In this document: piece by piece, positions 1-5,152 of the stretch | Layout: each line of letters opens with the position of its first letter | Position numbering within the stretch: position 1 is the stretch's first letter | DNA from: Candidatus Competibacteraceae bacterium | GTDB lineage: Bacteria; Pseudomonadota; Gammaproteobacteria; Competibacterales; Competibacteraceae | NCBI GenBank assembly: GCA_007120095.1 | Contig: SKOM01000076.1 | Location: forward strand, 1 to 5,152 | DNA length: 5,152 nucleotides | Reading direction: 5' to 3' | Position numbers and translations under genes: made by a program | Notes under the pieces: generated by a model | The model's database searches: none | What the model saw: only the letters and a program-made list of their open reading frames with translations | Told to the model about the DNA's origin: nothing

Positions 1-17
1 GTAAGGAGTTGTAGAGT

Positions 18-920
18 ATGGAAATTATTCCGGTTGACGATCATATTACTGCTATAGACCACAATCTTTTGAATATACCGGGTGCCGGTGTTTCCTATGT
101 CGTGCGTGGCGACGATGTGGCGATCATTGAAACCGGTACATCACTGACTGTTGAGCATACCTTGGCAGGTCTGGACGAACTGGGCATTTCCCGCGATGCC
201 GTCGGGCATATCATCTGCACACATATCCATATGGATCATGTAGGCGGCGCAGGCTACCTCGCAGCCGTTATGCCGCGTGCCAGTGTGTACATCCACAGCA
301 TGACCGCTGAGCATCTGGTTGAACCATCGAAGCTTATGTCCAGCGTGCGGCGTGCTGTGGGTGAGATCGCTTGGCCTCTGCACGGTGATATAAAACCCAT
401 TGAACGTGAACGCTTGCGCCCCGCTGAAGACCTTTGCCTGGATCTGGGCAAAGATGTACTGCTAGAAGCGCTGCCCACCCCGGGGCACTCACCCGATCAC
501 GTCGCGTTCTGGGATCGCCGCAGCGGTGGCCTGTTTATTGGCGACGGTGCCAGCCTGACCCATACCCGCTATCAGCTCGATTTTCCCGTCACACCCCCGC
601 CTGCCTACGACCTGGAGCAGCACCTCAATACCGTCAAGATGCTGCGTCAGCAGGATATCGGGCGCTTTTATGTGACGCATGCTGGCCCGCGTGATGATGT
701 GTCGCATATCTTGCAGTTGACCGAAGAAATGCTGCGCAGTCTGGCAGAAATTGCTCAGGACGCGCTGGCAAAAGGCCAGGACGAAGATACCCATGCATTA
801 GCGGCCCGCTGGCTTCCCTGTGCGGAAGATGACGACGAAAACCGCAAATTTCTGGCCCGCAACCTGGGTGATTTGAGCGTGCGCGGCATGCTGCGCTACC
901 TGAAGAAACGCCAATCGTAG
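18..920 (+). CDS. MBL-fold metallo-hydrolase, substrate unknown
   Basis: A 300-residue protein of the metallo-beta-lactamase superfamily (glyoxalase II/GloB-like group), probably a cytosolic di-metal hydrolase; no signal peptide is visible. The complete metal-ligand set is present: THIHMDHVGG gives H69, H71, D73 and H74, then H157 in TPGHSPDH, D176 in FIGDGAS, and H221 in VTHAGP. The early strand motif reads IIETG (residues 36-40), where many relatives have DTG. After the fold comes a helical, charged C-terminal tail (about 230-300) with an acidic patch near 269-274. The start is secure: AAGGAG at 3-8 is well spaced from the ATG, and an in-frame TAG lies at 12-14. Family membership is clear, but the sequence does not show the substrate; thioesters, lactones and other esters are all possible. 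It is separated from accB by about 340 bases, so it is probably not part of that operon. Confidence 0.93.
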   Translation: MEIIPVDDHITAIDHNLLNIPGAGVSYVVRGDDVAIIETGTSLTVEHTLAGLDELGISRDAVGHIICTHIHMDHVGGAGYLAAVMPRASVYIHSMTAEHLVEPSKLMSSVRRAVGEIAWPLHGDIKPIERERLRPAEDLCLDLGKDVLLEALPTPGHSPDHVAFWDRRSGGLFIGDGASLTHTRYQLDFPVTPPPAYDLEQHLNTVKMLRQQDIGRFYVTHAGPRDDVSHILQLTEEMLRSLAEIAQDALAKGQDEDTHALAARWLPCAEDDDENRKFLARNLGDLSVRGMLRYLKKRQS

Positions 921-943
921 AAACGGGCGCTGATCAAACCCAG

Positions 944-1030
944 GCCGGCGACCGACTGGAGGAGATCGACGCCCAGCGCCTGATCTACCACCTCCCCAAG
1001 CCCGGCCTCGGTGTGGTCATGCTGGTGTAG
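944..1030 (+). pseudogene. Possible IS91-type transposase remnant
   Basis: The frame ending at the TAG at 1028-1030 reads, from about 953, RLEEIDAQRLIYHLPKPG and then GVVMLV before the stop. This closely resembles, from memory, a segment in the C-terminal half of IS91-family (Y2, putative transposase) proteins, where a motif of the type ERLEELDAE-LIYRLPKP precedes a conserved LTPLELIDRLAALIPPPR stretch. Only about 25 codons are recognisable. No start, no catalytic tyrosine region and no downstream LTPLEL/PPPR part can be found, so it would be a non-functional scrap from an old insertion. The match was made by eye; a chance resemblance is possible. Confidence 0.4.
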
Positions 1031-1040
1031 GAATGCTAAC

Positions 1041-1102
1041 GCAACATCTGGACAGCCTAATAAGTTTAATGCACAATTAAAGAGTTTGGGCACTGATGTT
1101 GC
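1041..1102. repeat. Long imperfect palindrome in the accB leader
   Basis: Three nested inverted pairs share one centre. The outer arms are GCAACATC (1041-1048) and GATGTTGC (1095-1102), a perfect 8-base match. The middle arms are GCCTAA (1055-1060) and TTGGGC (1086-1091), complementary with one G-T pair. The inner arms are TTTAAT (1065-1070) and ATTAAA (1076-1081) around GCACA. Together they could fold a 62-base single strand into an interrupted hairpin. Possible roles are an mRNA leader structure, an operator at the AT-rich inner dyad, or a leftover of a mobile element end. None is proven. Confidence 0.45.
1088..1102 (+). promoter_or_regulatory. Candidate sigma-54 (RpoN) promoter core
   Basis: The bases GGGCACTGATGTTGC match the -24/-12 consensus TGGCACG-N4-TTGC at GGCAC and TTGC; the mismatches are the first T and the G after CAC. 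The GG (1089-1090) and the GC (1101-1102) have the exact 12-base spacing that RpoN requires. A transcript would begin near 1114, about 150 bases before accB. Against this, the same bases form a small dyad, GGGCA-N7-TGCCC (1088-1104), followed by a short TTTT at 1112-1115, so they could instead be a weak terminator for the upstream hydrolase gene. No activator site was identified. Confidence 0.35.
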
Positions 1103-1262
1103 CCCGTGTAATTTTACCTAGACTGATAGTAGCAGAGAGCCGTATAGCGTGATCGTGCTTGTTAATAACACTCACACGACACCGACCCAGAGTCTAGGGT
1201 TCTCGCTCACTATTACAACGCCACTCTATTGACGACCCGGCTGTTAAGGGTAAGGATTAGGT

Positions 1263-1706
1263 ATGGACATCCGGAAAATAAAAAAACTTATTGATTTATT
1301 GCAAGATTCCGACGTTACCGAGCTGGAAATCAGTGAAGGTGAGGAATCGGTGCGTATCAGTCGCCAGAGTACACAGACCGTTGTGACCAGCGCCACCGTA
1401 CCCGTGATGCCTGCCATGGCTGCTGCCGAACCGTCGCCGACTGCGGCCGACTCCAGTGCCATCGCGCCCGTCGGTCATACCCTTAAATCACCTATGGTCG
1501 GTACCTTTTATCGTTCTACCTCGCCTGAGGCGAAACCGTTGGTCGAAATCGGCCAACGGGTCGAAATCGGTCAACCGATTTGCATCATCGAGGCGATGAA
1601 AATGTTTAACCAAATCGAGTCGGATCATTCGGGGATTATCGCCGATATTCTGGTCGATAGTGGCCAGCCGGTCGAATACGATCAACCGCTGCTCGTCATC
1701 CAATGA
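1263..1706 (+). CDS. accB: Biotin carboxyl carrier protein of acetyl-CoA carboxylase
   Basis: AccB carries the covalently bound biotin of acetyl-CoA carboxylase, which makes malonyl-CoA for fatty acid synthesis in the cytosol. The 147-residue protein has the usual three parts: an N-terminal segment (1-35, starting MDIRKIKKLIDLL), a flexible Ala/Pro/Ser/Thr-rich linker (about 37-70), and the biotinyl domain (about 72-147). The biotinylation motif EAMKM gives K113 as the acceptor lysine. The bacterial AccB thumb is recognisable as SPMVGTFYRSTSPEAKP (76-92). Length is slightly below the E. coli protein (156), the difference being in the linker. The start is fixed by an in-frame TAA at 1251-1253 and a TAAGGA ribosome site at 1251-1256. 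The stop codon overlaps the accC start in ATGA, as expected for two subunits made in balance. Confidence 0.98.
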   Translation: MDIRKIKKLIDLLQDSDVTELEISEGEESVRISRQSTQTVVTSATVPVMPAMAAAEPSPTAADSSAIAPVGHTLKSPMVGTFYRSTSPEAKPLVEIGQRVEIGQPICIIEAMKMFNQIESDHSGIIADILVDSGQPVEYDQPLLVIQ

Positions 1707-3055
1707 TGTTCCACAAACTGGTTATTGCCAACCGTGGTGAGATTGCTCTGCGCATTTTGCGGGCATGTCGTGAACTGGGCATTCATACCGTCGCGGTACA
1801 CTCCACGGCGGATCGTGATCTTAAACATGTATTGCTTGCCGACGAAACCGTCTGCGTGGGTCCTGCATCAGCGGCTGAAAGTTATCTGAATATGCCGGCG
1901 ATTATCAGCGCCGCTGAGGTCACGGATGCTTCGGCGATTCATCCCGGTTACGGCTTTCTGGCAGAAAATGCTGATTTTGCCGAACGGGTAGAACGCAGCG
2001 GCTTTGTGTTCGTCGGGCCCAAACCCGAGACCATCCGGCTGATGGGGGACAAGGTTTCGGCGATTCAGGCCATGAAAGCCGCAGGGGTTCCCTGTGTGCC
2101 GGGTTCCGATGGGCCACTCGATGACGATGATGGGCGTAATCTGCGCCTGGCGCGCGACATCGGCTATCCGGTTATCGTGAAAGCGGCCGGGGGCGGGGGC
2201 GGTCGTGGAATGCGCGTGATACACAGTGAAGCGGGGTTGCTCAATGCGATTGCCCTGACCCGCTCAGAGGCGCTCTCAGCCTTCGGTAATCCCACGCTGT
2301 ATATGGAAAAATACCTTGATCGCCCTCGGCATATCGAAATCCAGGTGCTGGCGGATACTCACGGCTCGGTGGTGTATCTCGGTGAGCGCGATTGCTCCAT
2401 GCAGCGCCGCCATCAGAAAGTGATCGAAGAAGCTCCCGCTCCGGGTTTGACCGCGCAGCAACGTCAGGCCATCGGTGAGGTGTGCGTGGCCGCCTGCCAA
2501 CGCATCGACTACCGGGGGGCAGGCACCTTTGAATTCCTGTTCCAGGACGGCGAGTTCTATTTCATCGAGATGAACACCCGGGTGCAAGTCGAACACCCGG
2601 TCACCGAGATGATCACCGGCGTGGATATTGTCCGCGAACAATTGTACATTGCCGCCGGCCAGCCGCTCAGCGTTACTCAAGAGCACATCACCTTGCAAGG
2701 TCATGCCATAGAGTGCCGCATTAATGCCGAGAACCCCGATACGTTCCTGCCCTCACCCGGTGAGATTACCGAATACCATGCCCCTGGAGGGCCAGGGATT
2801 CGGGTCGATTCCCATGTGTATAATGGCTACCGCGTACCGCCCCATTACGATTCCCTGATTGGCAAATTGATTGCTCACGGCGAAACCCGTGAAGTCGCCC
2901 TGGCACGGATGCGTAATGCGCTCGCTGAGATGGTGGTTGAAGGGATTAAGACCAATATTCCTCTGCACCGGCGCTTGCTGGAGGATCCCCAGTTCCAAAA
3001 GGGTGGTACCAATATCCACTATCTGGAACAACAGCTTGGACGAGCGCAAAAGTGA
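1703..3055 (+). CDS. accC: Biotin carboxylase subunit of acetyl-CoA carboxylase
   Basis: AccC uses ATP and bicarbonate to carboxylate the biotin on AccB. The protein is 450 residues, nearly the same as E. coli AccC (449), and aligns from end to end by eye. The N-terminal domain begins KLVIANRGEIALRILRAC (5-22). The ATP-grasp region contains K117 and K160, the glycine-rich loop GGGGGRGM (163-170), H210, the metal-binding E277 and E289, and R293 in EMNTRVQVEHPVTEM. R339 in ECRINAE corresponds to the biotin/bicarbonate-site arginine. The C-terminal domain ends with GGTNIHYLE, as in the family. Two ATGs are possible, 1703 and 1706; the first overlaps the accB stop by four bases, the second by one, and they differ by a single methionine. 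No strong ribosome site precedes either, suggesting translational coupling to accB. The carboxyltransferase genes accA and accD are not in the window. Confidence 0.98.
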   Translation: MMFHKLVIANRGEIALRILRACRELGIHTVAVHSTADRDLKHVLLADETVCVGPASAAESYLNMPAIISAAEVTDASAIHPGYGFLAENADFAERVERSGFVFVGPKPETIRLMGDKVSAIQAMKAAGVPCVPGSDGPLDDDDGRNLRLARDIGYPVIVKAAGGGGGRGMRVIHSEAGLLNAIALTRSEALSAFGNPTLYMEKYLDRPRHIEIQVLADTHGSVVYLGERDCSMQRRHQKVIEEAPAPGLTAQQRQAIGEVCVAACQRIDYRGAGTFEFLFQDGEFYFIEMNTRVQVEHPVTEMITGVDIVREQLYIAAGQPLSVTQEHITLQGHAIECRINAENPDTFLPSPGEITEYHAPGGPGIRVDSHVYNGYRVPPHYDSLIGKLIAHGETREVALARMRNALAEMVVEGIKTNIPLHRRLLEDPQFQKGGTNIHYLEQQLGRAQK

Positions 3056-3945
3056 CCTCCTCCGACTGGCAGCAACTCAGTGTAACCAGCGCTGGACAAG
3101 CACCGGAACTTTTCGAGGAGGCACTGCTGGCTGTGGGTGCGCTGGCCGTCACGCTCACCGATGACGGCGACCATCCGCTTCTAGAACCACCGCCGGGGGC
3201 CACCCCGCTATGGCCGCACACTCGGGTGACCGGTCTGTTTGCTGCCGACACCGATATGGCCGGTGTTGAACGCCAACTGCGTCAGCATCTGGATGCCGAT
3301 ACCCCGCTGATGCTGGAGCGGCAGGGACTGGAGGAACGCGACTGGGTACGGGCATGGCTGGATGATTTTAAACCGATGCGGTTTGGCCGCCGGCTTTGGG
3401 TATGTCCCAGTACCCTGACCCCGCCTGATCCGCAGGCGGTTAATCTGCGGCTTGATCCCGGCCTGGCCTTCGGTACCGGCACCCACCCTACAACGGCGTT
3501 GTGTCTCACCTGGCTGGACAGCGCCCCCGTGGCACAACAGCGGGTACTGGACTACGGCTGTGGCTCGGGTATTTTAGCCATTGCTGCCGCTCTGCTGGGC
3601 GCTGAGTGTGTGCAGGTGGTGGATATCGACCCCCAAGCCCTGCTGGCTTGTTCCCAAAACGCCGAACACAATCAGGTGGCCGGGAGAGTTACCGCCGTCG
3701 ATCCAGATACATTCACCCCTGGTAGCGTCGATATTCTATTAGCCAATATCCTCTCTGCACCATTGATAAAATTGGCTCCGTGTCTCAGTAGCTGGCTGGC
3801 TCCGGGGGGATGGCTGGTATTATCGGGTATTTTGCAATCACAGGCTACGGCGGTACAGACCGCCTATGCCGCCGCTGTCCGCTTCGAGCCCGTTCAGGAA
3901 CAAGACGGCTGGGTCTTGCTGGTTGGCCGCAAGACAATGCCATGA
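3052..3945 (+). CDS. prmA: Ribosomal protein L11 methyltransferase
   Basis: PrmA methylates amino groups of ribosomal protein L11 using S-adenosylmethionine. The 297-residue product is close to the E. coli length (293) and has the two-domain form: an N-terminal L11-recognition domain (about 1-100, with WLDDFKPMRFGRRLWVCPS at 102-120 at its junction) and a Rossmann methyltransferase domain. Landmarks are LDPGLAFGTGTHPTT (134-148), SAM motif I VLDYGCGSGILA (165-176), the acidic D191 in VVDIDPQA, and LANILSAPL (230-238), the family's NIL motif near the active site. The start is a GTG at 3052 sharing four bases (GTGA) with the accC stop; only a weak GGA precedes it, so coupling to accC is likely. 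The L11 target lies elsewhere. L11 methylation is dispensable in E. coli, so the gene's place here probably reflects co-regulation with growth genes. Confidence 0.96.
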   Translation: MTSSDWQQLSVTSAGQAPELFEEALLAVGALAVTLTDDGDHPLLEPPPGATPLWPHTRVTGLFAADTDMAGVERQLRQHLDADTPLMLERQGLEERDWVRAWLDDFKPMRFGRRLWVCPSTLTPPDPQAVNLRLDPGLAFGTGTHPTTALCLTWLDSAPVAQQRVLDYGCGSGILAIAAALLGAECVQVVDIDPQALLACSQNAEHNQVAGRVTAVDPDTFTPGSVDILLANILSAPLIKLAPCLSSWLAPGGWLVLSGILQSQATAVQTAYAAAVRFEPVQEQDGWVLLVGRKTMP

Positions 3946-4190
3946 ACCGGGACATGTTTTCATCCGCGCCGCTGCGGGTCAAGGTGCAAGAAACGTTGGA
4001 CGACTATTTTCGCCAGCTCGACGGCCATCCACCGCCCGCGCAATTCTATCGGCTGGTCATGCAAGAAGTCGAACCGCCGCTATTGCGCAGCGTGCTGGAC
4101 TACACCAGTGGTAACCAAAGCCGAGCGGCCGAAATACTCGGCATGAATCGAGCAACCCTGCGCAAAAAACTGCGCCAGTATCAAATCTGA
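3942..4190 (+). CDS. fis: Fis-family nucleoid protein, N-terminally short
   Basis: Fis is a small homodimeric DNA-bending protein that acts on rRNA/tRNA promoters, chromosome structure and site-specific recombination in gammaproteobacteria. This copy has 82 residues against 98 in E. coli. The core is well kept: a dimer helix region (about 11-55, containing LDDYFRQL and VEPPLLRSVLDYTSGNQ) followed by the C-terminal helix-turn-helix, SRAAEILGMNRATLRKKLRQY (60-80). The extra N-terminal arm, which in E. coli Fis forms a beta-hairpin contacting Hin/Gin-type invertases, is almost absent, since PLR at 10-12 corresponds to residues 26-28 of the E. coli protein. The chosen ATG overlaps the prmA stop in ATGA. 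Starting at the next ATG (3954) would remove four more residues. An upstream in-frame ATG at 3810 is unlikely because it would read through prmA. No clear ribosome site is seen, which fits coupling to prmA. Confidence 0.93.
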   Translation: MNRDMFSSAPLRVKVQETLDDYFRQLDGHPPPAQFYRLVMQEVEPPLLRSVLDYTSGNQSRAAEILGMNRATLRKKLRQYQI

Positions 4191-4369
4191 AGGCTAAACG
4201 CCCACCCAAAACGGTGCCGGAATGACCAACCGGTCGCCCCTGCCCGTCCGGATCGACCCGGCCAAACACCCCTGGCCGAAACCAAATTCGCGCCGTAACT
4301 CTCGATCAACGGAGGGAGATCGAAATGCAGGGATCAGATCGAACTCGGTTGAGAATTAAACGTCAGGGT
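4191..4369. other. Intergenic region after fis
   Basis: No recognisable gene follows fis; purH, a frequent neighbour, is absent. The stretch contains a perfect hairpin, CGGCCA (4259-4264) and TGGCCG (4273-4278) with an 8-base loop, but no T-run after it on either strand, so it is at best part of a Rho-dependent or imperfect terminator. An ORF of 45 codons (4222-4359, beginning MTNRSPLPVRIDPAKHPWPK) has a poor ribosome site and no family I can name with confidence. It may be a remnant or chance. The fis transcript should end somewhere in this stretch. Confidence 0.5.
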
Positions 4370-4471
4370 AAAAAAAATCGCACCCGCACGCCGCTTGACG
4401 GCGCGACTCAGCGCGTGGTCAATGCGCAAAAGACTCCTTTAGCGTGCTCGAATAAACACCCAGCGTGGTGA
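4325..4471 (+). CDS. Doubtful small basic ORF, 48 codons
   Basis: An ATG at 4325 follows a strong ribosome-site-like GGAGGG (4311-4316) at ideal distance. It opens a 48-codon frame rich in Arg and Lys in its first half (MQGSDRTRLRIKRQGKKNR and onward), ending at a TGA at 4469-4471. The frame crosses the minus-strand terminator and runs antisense to the last 17 or so codons of the transporter gene, which argues against it being a real gene. I recognise no family and no promoter of its own; it could only be reached by read-through from fis. It is listed because the ribosome site is better than those of accC, prmA or fis. Confidence 0.15.
   Translation: MQGSDRTRLRIKRQGKKNRTRTPLDGATQRVVNAQKTPLACSNKHPAW
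4370..4406 (-). terminator. Intrinsic terminator of the transporter gene
   Basis: Read on the minus strand, TCGCGCC (4406-4400) pairs with GGTGCGA (4384-4378) with one G-T pair, and eight consecutive T follow directly (4377-4370). An alternative smaller hairpin lies inside it, CGCCG-TCAAG-CGGCG (4403-4389). The structure begins 12 bases past the transporter stop codon. It points only one way, since the + strand has A, not T, at this place, so it should not stop fis transcription. Confidence 0.8.
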
Positions 4472-5152
4472 CTGTTAACACAATCAGTCCCATGCCGAAG
4501 ATCTGGAGTGCAACCAGGCTTTCATTTAAAACCAAGACCCCGAATAGCGACGCGGTAACGGGCTCGACCATGGCCACGATTGACGCGACAGCCGGTGCAG
4601 TATAGTTCAATCCGATGATGTAGAAAATAAACGACAATCCGGCACCAACGACCCCTAACAGTACAAACAATGGCCAATTTGGCGCATTCAGCACGGCCAC
4701 GGTCTGATCAGTATCCCCCAGTCCGAAAAGTATGATGGCGAGGACCGCGAACGCGATCACGAGAATCGCCTGCGGGCTACCGTGAGGTACTGCAAACTTG
4801 AAGCTGAAAATGAATACCGCATAGGATATTCCGGAAAGCAGACCGGCACCGACGGCAATCAGTGTAATGTCACTGGCTTCGATGTCGTAAATGCCCGTCA
4901 GCAGCACGACGCCCAGCATGACCACCGTGATCGCGGCCCACTTGAACAAAGTGGGACTTTCGAGCTTGAGAGCGAAGGACACGAGATAGACGAACACTGG
5001 TGCGCAGTACATCAGGGTCGCGGCAACTGCAACACTGCCCTCCGCTATACTTAAGAAATAAAAAGAAAAATTACCCGCTATACCCACACCGGCGATCGCC
5101 GACCAGAACCAAAGTCGGCCACTGGCCAACCCGCTGCCATGCGAGCGTACCA
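4419..5152 (-). CDS. EamA/DMT-family membrane transporter, 5' end cut off
   Basis: A hydrophobic inner-membrane protein of the drug/metabolite transporter superfamily; 243 codons lie in the window and the frame stays open to the right edge. About eight membrane-spanning segments are visible, against ten in a typical protein of about 300 residues, so two helices and roughly 50-60 residues are missing upstream. The two EamA repeats are recognisable: the end of the first at TLMYCAPVFVYLVSFALKLE, and the second from ITLIAVGAGLLSGISYAVF to the hallmark MVEPVTASLFGVLVLNESL, then a last helix (IFGMGLIVLTVTTLGVY). A TTG at 5129 is a possible initiation codon, but it falls inside the conserved fold and open frame continues beyond it, so the true start is outside the window. 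The substrate cannot be predicted; members export amino acids, metabolites or drugs. It is convergent with fis and ends at its own terminator. Confidence 0.9.
   Translation of the reverse strand, partial: VRSHGSGLASGRLWFWSAIAGVGIAGNFSFYFLSIAEGSVAVAATLMYCAPVFVYLVSFALKLESPTLFKWAAITVVMLGVVLLTGIYDIEASDITLIAVGAGLLSGISYAVFIFSFKFAVPHGSPQAILVIAFAVLAIILFGLGDTDQTVAVLNAPNWPLFVLLGVVGAGLSFIFYIIGLNYTAPAVASIVAMVEPVTASLFGVLVLNESLVALQIFGMGLIVLTVTTLGVYSSTLKESFAH

Larger units (their letters stand above)
921..1262. other. Intergenic region and accB leader
   Basis: About 340 bases without an intact gene. The first part (to about 1030) is GC-rich and looks like decayed coding sequence. From about 1050 it becomes more AT-rich and contains a long imperfect palindrome, a sigma-54-like motif and a few weak -10-like hexamers (TGTAAT at 1107-1112, TATAGC at 1143-1148), neither with a good -35 partner. 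The promoter of accBC-prmA-fis most likely lies here, because the operon genes downstream overlap without gaps. Long untranslated leaders before accBC are known from E. coli; that this one is similar is inference. Confidence 0.6.

Noticed and set aside
896..1093. Minus-strand frame of 65 codons across the hydrolase/accB gap
   Set aside because: It has no ribosome site and its readable part is the antisense of the transposase-like peptide, so it is a shadow.
1031..1110. Possible integron attC site, given the imperfect palindrome with a GCTAAC-like edge
   Set aside because: The ends do not fit the RYYYAAC/GTTRRRY core pair in either orientation, and there is no gene-cassette layout or integrase in the window.
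1117..1198. Inverted pair CCTAGACT (1117-1124) and AGTCTAGG (1191-1198)
   Set aside because: A single 8-base pair 66 bases apart is expected by chance in a gap of this size, and nothing else supports a structure.
2276..2704. Minus-strand frame of 142 codons inside accC
   Set aside because: It is antisense to a highly conserved part of biotin carboxylase, shows no domain, and has no start signals; such frames are common in genes of this codon composition.
3810..4190. Longer Fis of 126 residues starting at 3810
   Set aside because: The added 44 residues lie wholly over the end of prmA in another frame and resemble no Fis N-terminus; the ATGA start at 3942 fits the operon pattern.
4259..4278. 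Hairpin CGGCCA-N8-TGGCCG as a fis terminator
   Set aside because: No T-run follows on the + strand, so it cannot be called an intrinsic terminator.
4782..5054. Plus-strand frame of 90 codons opposite the transporter
   Set aside because: Its composition (Asp, His, Gln, Glu-rich) is the usual antisense of a hydrophobic membrane protein, with no ribosome site.
4419..5129. Transporter as a complete 236-residue protein starting at TTG 5129
   Set aside because: The reading frame continues to the window edge, two expected membrane helices are missing, and there is no ribosome site before the TTG.

Overview
The window looks like ordinary chromosomal DNA of a gammaproteobacterium. The grounds are Fis, which is largely confined to that group, the typical proteobacterial AccB/AccC pair, and the accB-accC-prmA-fis order, a rearranged form of a neighbourhood known from gammaproteobacteria. 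The species cannot be read from the sequence.

Layout on the + strand: a complete metallo-beta-lactamase-fold hydrolase of unknown substrate (18-920); a gap of about 340 bases (921-1262); then a tightly packed operon accB (1263-1706), accC (1703-3055), prmA (3052-3945), fis (3942-4190). All three junctions inside the operon are 4-base overlaps (ATGA, GTGA, ATGA), so translation is probably coupled. A non-coding stretch follows (4191-4418) with a few doubtful small ORFs. The minus strand then carries a convergent EamA/DMT-family membrane transporter, cut by the right edge (4419-5152), with a good intrinsic terminator just past its stop.

The operon joins the first committed step of fatty acid synthesis (biotin carboxyl carrier and biotin carboxylase of acetyl-CoA carboxylase), methylation of ribosomal protein L11, and the growth-phase nucleoid protein Fis. 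All are linked to fast growth. The tRNA-dihydrouridine synthase gene dusB, which commonly sits between prmA and fis or directly before fis, is not here. Neither is aroQ before accB nor purH after fis.

The least ordinary stretch is the gap before accB. It holds a probable decayed fragment of an IS91-type transposase (about 944-1030), a long imperfect palindrome (1041-1102), and a sequence matching the core of a sigma-54 -24/-12 promoter with correct spacing (1088-1102). I see no defence system, CRISPR array, RNA gene or intact mobile element, and no convincing sign of an undescribed system. The points worth checking are the leader elements, the dusB-less operon and the N-terminally short Fis.
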